From: Terfezia claveryi
Lineage: Eukaryota > Ascomycota > Pezizomycetes > Pezizales > Pezizaceae
DNA: 64,000 nt
Assembly (NCBI GenBank): GCA_015179025.1
Contig: WHUX01000020.1
Coordinates: 248,001 to 312,000, forward strand
Direction of reading: 5' to 3'
Shown: positions 51,626 through 60,881 of the stretch, piece after piece
Position numbering within the stretch: the first letter of the stretch is position 1
Layout: every line of letters begins with the position of its first letter
Program-made: the position numbers and the translations under genes
The notes under the pieces: model-generated
What the model was told of the DNA's origin: nothing
Databases searched by the model: none
Seen by the model: the letters and a program-made list of their open reading frames with translations, nothing else

Positions 51626-51654
51626 TAGTCTGGTTGGCACAACGCCCCTCGTAG
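51626..51654 (+). repeat. Copy of dispersed TAGTCTGGTTGGCACAAC repeat
   Basis: Reads TAGTCTGGTTGGCACAAC then GCCCCTCGTAG. TAGAT flanks it on both sides (51621-51625, 51655-51659), a possible short target duplication. Confidence 0.7.
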
Positions 51655-52454
51655 TAGATATAATTGGCAACGAAGCGCCAAATTTAATATTGGAACGAAG
51701 TGTACTTTATTTTGTTCCGAAGGTAGTCTTGTCAGATCGCGTGACCTTATGCACGTGACCTCCCTGGTTTGTAACGTTGGATGCGCAATTACTTTACAAC
51801 TCCTCTCGCTAGCAATCAAATCTTCACCCCTACTATATCCGACATCTACTCATGGATCCAGTTTGCTGCGCCCGTTGTTATTGTAGATGCGACGCATCTC
51901 TCTAGACACTAACTCAGAATGGCATACATATGAAGACATGCACTCCATGTAGGAGCAAGAGAATCGTGAAGATGACAGTACTTAAGGACTCCATATAAAA
52001 AAGTAGTATATTAATCTTACCCACCACTTTGTAGCGGAAGAGAGAGGAGACCTTGAGAGAGCAGAGCTTGAGAGAGGAGGGCTTGAGAGCTACGGATGAT
52101 ACTTCCCATGTGCCAGTTAGATGAACAGAAAGGAATATACGAAGATCAAGATAAGATTCCCTCGGCCGGCAAACTTCCTCAAGTTTTGAACCTCTCCTGC
52201 GTTCTCATCCTCCCCACCGTTACCCTCCTCCTCACTATGTTTCTCTTCTTCCTCGTGCTTCTCCTCCTCCCCGTGCTTCTCCTCCTCCCCGTGCTTCCCC
52301 TCCTCCCCTTCTTCGTCCCCACCGTATACGAGTACTTTGGAGGATTTCGCCAAGTCAATAGCAGATCTTCAATTGGGGGAGTCTAAAATTTGTGAGGAGG
52401 CGGAAATTGGAACAAAGATTCGGGCAGTAGGAGATATAAGGATTTGCGAGCGGT
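51655..52454. other. Non-coding region with two low-complexity stretches
   Basis: Three CTTGAGAGA-type units occur at about 52051-52090. A CTTCTCCTCCTCCCCGTG-type repeat at about 52200-52310 gives a minus-strand EEEKHGEEEKH frame that is low complexity. No gene is visible. Confidence 0.5.
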
Positions 52455-52724
52455 CTGCTCTTTCTTGGTCAGGAACCTAAAAGTCCTCAGCTGAAAACGA
52501 CATATCCCCAGGGCAGATACCATCTGAATTGGATGCTGACACCTATTGAGGCTATGATGTTAGCTCTTGTACATCCGGTAATCAGAGTATATAAAGTTCG
52601 AGATTTTGGGCAATATAAAGGTGGGAAGATACATGTCATCAACTTGCCACAGGATCCAACTGAAGTCTTCCATATTATCCCTCGCCTACCACATGAACTG
52701 CCACTCATGGTTCTACGTATATGA
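52455..52724 (+). pseudogene. Helitron-like protein fragment (helicase N-terminal region)
   Basis: A plus-strand frame open from about 52455 to a stop at 52722-52724 includes LTPIEAMMLALVHPVIRVYK, then GGKIHVINLPQDPTEVFHII and PRLPHELPLMVLR. This order matches the conserved region upstream of the Rep/helicase core in fungal Helitron proteins (LT..E.M.IA..HPV..V...RG.QYKY.GHVINF...LPR.P.EL...I.R). Everything beyond is broken by stops, and no Rep or helicase motif is seen nearby. It is probably a truncated, inactive remnant. Confidence 0.5.
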
Positions 52725-53506
52725 CCAGCAACTCTCTGGAACAAGAAATATTGAAGGATCTCAAGATCAATATTCCCAGTGTCAGGGCTTAGATGAAGTA
52801 TCTTTGCAACCACAATTGATAGTATCAAGACATGGTGCAGGATGTTTCTCATATTCCTAGGGATTGTTGCCATATCAGGACTATGCGGCCTCAGTTACCT
52901 TGTAAATACCTATACATCTACATGCGCTGCAATTAATTGAGCCAGTGGTGATCCGCCAACACAGCATCGGTATTGGCTTGTGAGAAATTCGCCTCTTCGT
53001 GAATTACGCCGGCTGATGGAAGCGTTCAGGGACTGTGACATGGACGGGTTTCCTTACAACTGCGACTAGTCTTTGGAATTGCGAGGGGGTCTTTTGAATC
53101 GCGACGGATGGTAATATGATTTTTTTGCAGACATTCTCGGGTATATAAGGACCATTACTTCCTTCAATTTCTTTGACACATCATTCTATACATGCAGATT
53201 CCGTGAGTCGTACTGTTAGCAATACAATCTTCGTACTATGATCCGAGCTTCGTATGATTTTATATTACCAATATTTAATTTTGTGCTCCTCCAAGGCTTA
53301 TATATGGTTAATGAATTGCACCAAGCGAGAGCATCTATGTGATTACCCCTAGCCTCTAACCAGTCGTTGTCTCTTGGAGAAGTTACTTGGCGTTGTCACG
53401 TGCGGCATGATCTCACGAACGCTACCAAAAATATATATTAACCTGGGTACGAGATAGATTACCCCTGTGTTGTAGAGTCCGAACCGGAACTCGACTAGTT
53501 CCCGTA
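52725..53506. other. Non-coding region, probable transposon decay
   Basis: No gene recognised. The left part may be further decayed Helitron sequence. Short frames only. Confidence 0.45.
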
Positions 53507-53567
53507 TATATGTTCTGGTCCGTTCCGGGATCCGGTCCATACCGGTATGGCCCGGTCCATACCGGTA

Positions 53568-53641
53568 TGGACTGGATATCGCAACGGACCAGGCCGTTAC
53601 GGTATGGCTGGATATCGCAACGGACCAGGCCGTTACGGGAT
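53568..53641 (+). repeat. Two tandem copies of a 37-bp unit
   Basis: CTGGATATCGCAACGGACCA followed by GGCCGTTACGG is repeated twice back to back just inside the left end of the TIR element. Confidence 0.85.
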
Positions 53642-54067
53642 TAAATTGTTCAATGTCACGGATAGCAACAAGGATTTACCACAATCACAGCGGCCACAGC
53701 GGCCACAGCGACATTAAAATTACTAAATAGGGACATATCCGATATGAAGGTAATTTTGTAGCAACATTTGGTCAAAGAACATCGGAGATAACATAAAATG
53801 ACCTATCGTAGAAAATACTCAGTAGAGGTATACCCGAAATGAAGGTTATTATGTGGCGACCTAAGAAGTAGTGTGATGGCGCTCGGAGTATAGTGAACTG
53901 GGGTAACTCGTTTTGCCTTTTGACATAAGTGTCTTTCTTAGCGACCGCTCCAGGGATCGAGACTCCTTTTTTTCTATAACCTTTAATACGACTATGATCT
54001 TTGCCCGAGTAGTGATCGTTGCCAAATCAGGGTGACCACATCGTCGTCAACCTCAGTTACCTTGTAT

Positions 54068-54264
54068 GCTGATTTGCTCGCTCGATTCTAGGCTGATTTC
54101 CTCGCTCGATTCTATGCCAGTGGTGATTTCCTTGCTCAATTCTCTGCTGATTTCCTCTCTCAATTCTAGGCTGATTTGCTTGCTCAATTCTACGCTGGTT
54201 TGCTCGCTCATTTTCTCGCTGATTTGCTCGCTCGATTCTAGGCTGATTTGCTTGCTCAATTCTA
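54068..54264 (+). repeat. Minisatellite, eight units of about 24 bp
   Basis: Units are variants of GCTGATTTGCTCGCTCGATT plus CTAG. The period is a multiple of three, so both strands stay open (minus strand reads SSEQISLE-type heptads or octads), which looks like a gene but is a repeat effect. Confidence 0.85.
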
Positions 54265-54720
54265 GCGGATATCCAGGCTAATATGGACAGTGAATTGCAG
54301 GCTCATATGGACGGCGAATCTAGGATTCTAGGGACGCGGATGTGAAGGCTGGTACAGATGGGGGTTTTGGGGCGCAGCGTGTTAGATAGCCTTATTAGAT
54401 AATCGTGAGAATAAAATGGATTATTTCAAAATGCATATAATGCAGGTGAACTACAAGAACAAGCGCGGCTATGCTGGGAGACCATTTGTGTTGGAGTTTG
54501 GAATGGGATGGTGACTGCGTAGAGGGTAGAGGTTAAGGTAGACATGAATCTAGGAATATAGCATCAAATGATTTACGTTGGTTAGGCCAAATGCGTAAGG
54601 AAATATAAGAAGATATGAATATTTATGCCATCCCGGAACGGCCTGGGTAATCTCGCAATCTCGCAACGGCCCGGTCCATACCGGTATGGCCTGGAATCCC
54701 GGAACGGACCAGAACATATA

Positions 54721-55276
54721 CATCTATCATAATTCCTTCAGGAACAGGATTATTCTCATTCGAACGAATCTATGAGGCAATTCAAGGTGCCTTTAAAAAG
54801 ATAATCGCTCCCCCGCCTAATGTTATGATGTGGTTTTCCCCCCCAACCCCCACCCCCTTGTATAGGCACACAAGCAGGCAGACGCAGAGGAATATTTGAT
54901 GTTATGAATCACAGAGTTGTGCAATTGTGTTTAAGAGATTATAGGTACCCCTATACCGTGCACAGACTTTAGTCTAGAGAGACATTGTGACCGGTTAGCT
55001 ACAAAGTATATGCAAAGAAAACTAGGCTAATGCAAAGGCAGACCCAGGAAAATGAAACAGACACTCCATGGAGGTGTACTTCGTTAAGTACAATAGAAAG
55101 TAGCTTACCTCAACTAGAGTTCACAACAAGGTCCTATAGGAAATCCATAGATAAAGTTACCCTGAACTTAACGAAATTCCCGAAAAAGAATTAGAAATGA
55201 GAAACCAACAAAAAGAAATAGAAAGAGCTCTCTTAGCACCACATCCTCCAATGTAACTCGTCCTTTTACCATGTGT
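54721..55276. other. Non-coding flank
   Basis: No gene visible. A C-rich run lies at 54838-54858. The right end is the 3' flank of the minus-strand histidine phosphatase. Confidence 0.6.
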
Positions 55277-56606
55277 CTATTCCAATCCCTCCATCCGTGG
55301 AACTGTATCCCCCTGCACCCACACGGGAGCAAACCCCTTCCCTGGACACACCTCCCTCATCTCCAGTGGCGGGTTCTCCATTCCCGCCTTCCTCTCCCAC
55401 CAACTACCTACTCCATGCCTCCCTAAATCCATACTTGGCTCCACCTTAACCACAACTGGGACTACTCCCGTCGTTCCCAAATGTGGCGTAAGCTCCCCCC
55501 CAACACCGTCAACGCCGACTCAATCACTCCAAAATGCGCTGTTACACCAATATACGTCGCATTTCCCGATTCTGTAATAATCTCTTGCAGAGCAGTCTTG
55601 ATTCTATGGTCCCGCATATCCATTGATTCGCGATGGAAGTTCCAGAAGGGGTCTTCGTTGGGGAAGGGAACGGCGGACTCCGAGTAGCAGGTGGGCTGGG
55701 GAGAGAAAATGAGGTAGGGGTAGGTTGTGTAGAGGTAATTGAGAGAGGATCTGTGGTCAGAGTAGTGAAGGGACATGGTTTCCCTAAGAAGCTCCTTGAC
55801 TACAGGTCTTACTCCCGTTGGGGCTTTGGGGTGTGGTATTCCCCCAAGCCAGCCGTAGACATCCTTCCAAGTCTCCTCCATGGTCCGGATACTCCGACTT
55901 AACGGAGAGACGAAGTGTCTTTCGGGAATTGGTGCGCCATCTGCAATATGCTGCCTCCAGACTTCACCCTTTTTCTTGGCCTCCGCGATACCGTGAGGCG
56001 TTAATTTCGCATCTGGACCCCAAGTTGAATCCTCGTCGCCCGCTTGCATTGCCCAGTAGCACTGTATGTCACAAGGAATCAGCACGAATAAATTGAGGCG
56101 GTTGAGTGCGAAGGACTACTAACCTCCCAGCCCTTATTTTCGTGATACTTCTCTTCTGCTGCGTTATGGTATCCTTGGCCGTGACGGGCAAGAAAGAGCA
56201 CTTTGTATTTTGTATTCCAGCCATTTTTAATGTACTCCGCATTCTTTCGCTCTATAACTCCCTGAAGTGCCTGCCACCTCTCGGAGGAAGATGCTGGACT
56301 TGAGGCGTTGTAAAGAGCGGGGCTAATCGAAATCGTATAACTATAATCGAAGCGTAAGTCTTCTGGGTCGAGCCTGTTCGATAATCTCCTTTTGATATCA
56401 ATAAATCCCTTGACTCTGGAAATTCCCAAGTCAGAGTAAGTATCTGGATGAGGGGCCTCAGCTGCTGTAATTTGGATGGAGGGAAGCAGTGGCTCCCAAG
56501 CCTGGAAAACGACAGAAGGACTCAGAGTTCTGTTTCTTGGTTGCGTGGCCACAGCAGTGCTGAGGGTGAGGCCTCCAAGGCCAAGGAAGATGTTCTTGAT
56601 GTGCAT
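55277..56606 (-). CDS. Secreted histidine phosphatase (phosphoglycerate-mutase-like), with a 1-base frame break
   Basis: Branch of the histidine phosphatase superfamily; substrate unknown. Exon 1 56606-56124 and exon 2 from 56061 join in frame (62-nt intron). The N-terminus MHIKNIFLGLGGLTLSTAVA looks like a signal peptide. The catalytic motif is R141-H142-G143 in LARHGQGYHN. SPLSRS (R217), LLRE (E255) and the second histidine in VTAHFGVIESAL (H337) complete the active site. As read, the frame stops at 55462 after LTVLGGSLRHIW, giving 360 residues. Homologues instead continue GGE.TPVLVK, and that sequence (GELTPHLGTTGVVPVVVKVE) is present one base out of frame, continuing to a stop at 55277. 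The shift falls at a seven-base C run (55495-55501, plus strand). It is either a sequencing error or a C-terminal lesion; the catalytic core is intact either way. Confidence 0.85.
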
Positions 56607-57358
56607 TTTGTATCAGCGTCCGATGCCACTAGAAGTAGAACAAATCTGTGCAGGGGAATGAATGACTATTTGAAGTATTGCTGCTTATACGGCGGCTCTG
56701 CCTTTAGTGTTCTGAGCGTAGGGTAGGTCTCTATCGGGGGTCTCTATCGGGATGAGGATTTAGCAGCTGAAGACATGAATCCCAACGTTCATGCCATCGA
56801 GAACCTGTGAAATTAGCATATCTCCTAGGAGCTCCCATGACCAACGAGGACCAGACCAAAAGGCCAGAGAAGCATTGAGGGCATAGTGGTGAAACTCCCC
56901 ATCACGTGGGGGAAATGCGAAAACGTGGCATGAGCGAAGCCCAAATCGCCGCAGGACCCCATAAGATGCTAAGTGACCAGGTCAATAATCTGAGAGTTGG
57001 AGCTTGAGGAAAACTCTGATTAGTGAACCAAGAGGAGATCTCGACTTGCTAGATTTATGGTTACATTCATATTCAACATTCATATTCAACATTCATATTC
57101 AACACTTTGCTCTAAAACGCAACAAGATATCCTTACTCAGCTCTTTCGACAGCTGCCATCGGTTTAAATTGCATGTCTTTCCATCTAGATGCCTCAGTTA
57201 TATGGAGGGGAGCTTTTTGCCTGTTGGAAACCTCCGAGACCAAACCCAACGAAAGATTTCGTAGTTCTAGTACTAACAAATACAGCTACATTCTCAATGA
57301 ATAGCGTTAAATCAAGCTAGTGTAAAATCATCAGTAAATAATATCCGTGAATCTTGAT
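56607..57358. other. Intergenic region with a short 13-bp tandem repeat
   Basis: This is the promoter side of the histidine phosphatase. Near 57063-57104 ACATTCATATTCA is repeated three times. No gene is visible. Confidence 0.6.
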
Positions 57359-57874
57359 TTAAGCTTCAGAGCCCTTTTCCCCCTGACCCTTGTCCCGCTT
57401 CTCCTTTTTCTTTTCGCTTCTCCACTTCCGCCGCAACTTAGCAGCATCTTCTTCCCCCAATAGCTCGACCAGCATCTCCTTTTCTTTTTTCTTCCTCGTT
57501 TTCTTTTCCTCTGTTGAACACATAACCTCGATCTCCTCCTTGCTCAAGGTAAAGGTACCCTCCGTCAAACCATGTTTGTGAAGGTACTCTGCCTGTCGTA
57601 CCTGCTTGAGGGTATCCAATGCAATAGCTTCCATTTCCTTGTTAAAGCATTGGTAGCGCTTACCCTTCTCAATATCCGTCATGGTGCTGTCTAGTATGGA
57701 ATTGGATGTCGTGTGGAAAGCACGCTCGCACTTTACCGCTAGGGAAGAGCATTCCAGGTCAGGGTCCGTGCGTTTTGTTCCTGCGGAATAAATGGTGCAT
57801 GAGTCCCAGATTGATTCCCCTACGAGTGGCGGAGAAGGAGAAGAGTTGGCTCTGGATTTCCCAGGAGTAGGCAT
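57359..57874 (-). CDS. Hypothetical lysine-rich protein
   Basis: I do not recognise this 171-residue protein. The chosen start is the methionine of MPTPGKSRANSSPSPP at 57874; the frame stays open further upstream. The N-terminal third is Ser/Pro-rich. The middle (DIEKGKRYQCFNKEMEAIAL and DTLKQVRQAEYLHKHGLTEG) is likely helical, and the tail is very rich in Lys and Glu (KKTRKKKEKE, then EKKKEKRDKGQGEKGSEA), which suggests a charged coiled or nuclear/nucleolar tail. Coherent composition over 170 codons makes a real gene plausible. It has no intron and is not clearly linked to its neighbours. It could be lineage-specific. Confidence 0.45.
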   Translation of the reverse strand: MPTPGKSRANSSPSPPLVGESIWDSCTIYSAGTKRTDPDLECSSLAVKCERAFHTTSNSILDSTMTDIEKGKRYQCFNKEMEAIALDTLKQVRQAEYLHKHGLTEGTFTLSKEEIEVMCSTEEKKTRKKKEKEMLVELLGEEDAAKLRRKWRSEKKKEKRDKGQGEKGSEA

Positions 57875-58149
57875 TTTTTTCGAAATTGTGTATGGTATCT
57901 TTCGGTTAATCTCGATCAATGATATGTAGTACACACCGGTGCCTGTGGGAAGCAATCAGATGCTTCCAGCTTTCATAGGTTACCGTTGGGTGGCCATACA
58001 TTAGCCTGAGTCTAGATGACCTTGCTTGACACTTGAATGACCTAATGGCACTGATAACGTTTGGCCTGAATTCCATCACTATCGAGCCATGTGCATGCAT
58101 GCATCTGGATCTCATAATCTCACGTAAGGGCTCTATACCCTTCTGACAT

Positions 58150-58725
58150 TTGCATCCGCTAATAAACAGGAGAAATTGATCGTATGATACTGAGTTGGAA
58201 CAAAATTTCGCCATGATTCGAAGCTTCGAAGGGAACAATGACTTGGAGAGCCTGACATCATCATTGAAGAGCTTTAAAGACTTCCAAATCATCATTCTTC
58301 GGCAAAATTCTGCCCGTGCTTGTATGGAAAAAGACGCAAAGAGGATGGATGCCAGTTGCCTATCCGAGGCTACCCACTCAATTGCCAATAGCCACCTGCA
58401 AGCTTCGATCGATCGAGATGCGAACCAAGTCTAGGTAAAAATCTTTACCTAAAATATCCAGGGCTTGACCTTCCTAGAACGGGGAGTTGATAAAATGAAA
58501 CATTTGGACTTATTGATTCAGGCAATGCAAAAATATTCCTCCATGCAAGGGGCACATCCGATCTCAATCTGTCAATTTGGTGACACCTTCGGTAAAATCA
58601 TGCCGGTGCCCTGCATGCAATCAACGTTGTCAATGATCAGCTGGAAAATAGGGTCCCGCTGTCAGGTAATACGGTACAGAGTGCCATGGATGGAAGTGTC
58701 ATCTTTACATGCAAGGGCTTCTTGA
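58150..58725 (+). pseudogene. Remnants resembling a fungal ubiquitin-like-domain (ULD_2-type) gene
   Basis: Two plus-strand open pieces have protein-like composition. The first, about 58165-58434, reads FAMIRSFEGNNDLESLTSSL and KSFKDFQIIILRQNSARACM. The second, 58465-58725, reads HPISICQFGDTFGKIMPVP. The words F.D..G...PVP match the start of the ubiquitin-like domain found after helical N-termini in many fungal proteins (F.DA.GR..P.P). No clean intron joins the two, and a stop (TAG at 58432) separates them, so I call it degraded. A long minus-strand frame over the same DNA (57906-58388) is probably its shadow. Confidence 0.3.
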
Positions 58726-60881
58726 AGAGATACAGAGAAAATTTTGGGTTACATCATAGAAGTGCATATTAAAGTAAGCTTGGATATAGTTACCACTCGA
58801 TATCTAGTAGATATCAAGCTAAGCATACTAACGCATAAAACATGAGAGCGAAACCGCGGCCAGTCTGAATAAAATTTCAGCTATGCAGGATAATAACTAG
58901 GACTGGAGGAAGTACTGACTTGCTCACATTCCATCTCAACGTTAAGTAGCATCACCGGCTCAGACAACCTTCGTCCCTCTTGAACTAGAAATCGAGTTTC
59001 TTGGACACATGATGCTCCTGCAGCGACAAGTTTGTTGAAGGCACCCTAGAGGTGATGGATGTATAGAAGCCGAAGAGACGAGCTTGACCCTCAACACAGA
59101 GGTGAGGGTGATAATGAGGTAAGTTACAAGCCTCTAGAGATGTTGAGATAAAAAGGAAAGTAGACTCAGGTTATGGATTGAGGGGAGTTGCAAACGAGAT
59201 ACAGCACCCAATCAATAAATAATATGCACATCACTTGAGCTTGTGGGGTGTTGAGATGAGGTCAGCGAAATGTATGGACGTGTTTCGTTCCTTGTCGCTA
59301 CTACCCAATTAGGTAAGTGAAGAATGAGCCAATAAGGAAGCAACCAGCTTTGATTGGTTAGTACGTTACAATATATCCCGCGTGGAGCTGCGTGGAGCTG
59401 CACACTACCTGTCATATAAACAACCAGGGAAAATGACAGATACAGGTGTGACACTGCATGAAACGTGTATGACGCGTGCCATAAAACTCTTTTCTGTAGG
59501 TATTGTCTTTCCTCTGTACTTATAACTTATGTAGGTTGCGGTATTCTGGCTTGCACTAGCCCCTCCTTAAGGCGGAGTGTCTCGTTTATTCAAGTGTTCA
59601 TTCAAGTGCCTACATAAGTGCCTACAGTAAGTACTTACTCTTGATCATATATGCGTGATCGAACTAGTACTGTACATACCTACTGGAAAGAAATACATCG
59701 CTCTTATTGGGCAAAGTCGAGGTCAGCTTTCACTTGTTTCAGCTAATACTGACTTGTTCGCGAGCACCTACGACGGGTATATACTGTACATACGTACAGC
59801 GAAAAACTTGACTATCCGCCCACACGAACCGCCGATCTTTGGATTGCACCCACAGGGATTCTGAAGGACGTTTAGACTCCCGTGCCCGGTTAGAACTGGC
59901 GACTGGGTGATGTAAAATCGGAAGACTCGTCCCAACAACTGCGGTTGTGTAACCCTCACGATCGTCACGCTTCAGCCAAAAAAGGCTGAGTGGCATGCAG
60001 ATACGAGCAGATACGAGGCGACCATCCGACCTTGTACCCGCTTATCCACATACAGGCAAGTGGCTTTGAACCAGTTGAACCTCCGCGATCTGCACCAACC
60101 AGACTTTGCTTTTGGTGGTCGGCCGAATTAAACTACCTACAGAAGGGTACATACCGTAGGTACTCTCCTGAACGTGGATTTCATGCAACACCAGTAAGCT
60201 AAACCACTTGGCGGTTGAGGTAGTTGGCAAATTCGCGAGTGGCTGGAAATTGATCCACCAGTACTAGATAGGTACATAAACCCCGTACCTACTCTGGATT
60301 CAACCAGACTATCTGGATTGATTATAAACCAGGGATACTACATGTATTGTGGATTGTGCTCTGGGTAGTCTCATGAGAACTATGCTCTGGATACATCGAT
60401 AAGCTTTCAGGGCTTACAATCTTAACAAGGAGATTGTGCAACTACAGTAACGTTAAATGCATACCGGTACTTGCTAAGTATGCAACTACTATCGAACCAT
60501 ACCTACATGGAGAGCCAGAAATTGAATTTTCAACATAACATTCGTTTCCATTAACCGGGTGAGACACATATGTCAGCTGCATTTGATTGTGACTTGCAGA
60601 TCTCAAATCAGGCTATCTATACCCAATTAACGGAAGGAATGCGAATGGGGTGTTCGACGGTTTATGAGGACATGACAAATGGGCTTAAGCAATTGGCTAC
60701 CTATATAAGGTCCCCCGTCCGCTTGATTGCAGTTGTTGAAGGACCCAAGGCTGTTGAATTCCGATTTTCCTGTCGTTGAAATTGGATTCCTCCTTACGCT
60801 CGAACACGAGGCGCTATCCCTAGTCCTTGTGAATAGCAATATAATTATACGCAGCATCCATAAACAACATCACGGCCCACA
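58726..60881. other. Intergenic region upstream of the Ppo gene
   Basis: No gene recognised. Reverse copies of the AGTCTGG motif lie near 60086-60096 and 60301-60311. The right end is the promoter and leader of the dioxygenase gene. A plus-strand frame at 60570-60779 has no family signal. Confidence 0.55.

Larger units (their letters stand above)
53507..54720. mobile_element. 1.2-kb element with perfect 25-bp terminal inverted repeats
   Basis: The left end 53507-53531 and right end 54696-54720 are perfect reverse complements (both contain GTTCTGGTCCGTTCCGGGAT). Inside each end lies the palindrome CCATACCGGTATGG, twice at the left and once at the right. TA dinucleotides adjoin both ends. The interior has no transposase frame but carries a 37-bp tandem duplication and an eight-unit minisatellite. 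It is best called a non-autonomous TIR element of unknown superfamily. Confidence 0.75.

Noticed and set aside
52117..52353. Glu/Lys/His-rich minus-strand frame
   Set aside because: It is a low-complexity repeat without start context or neighbouring exons.
54053..54259. Minus-strand frame reading SSEQISLE repeats
   Set aside because: It is a consequence of the 24-bp minisatellite, whose period is a multiple of three.
57906..58388. 160-residue minus-strand frame
   Set aside because: It overlaps the plus-strand ubiquitin-like remnant and has no family resemblance.
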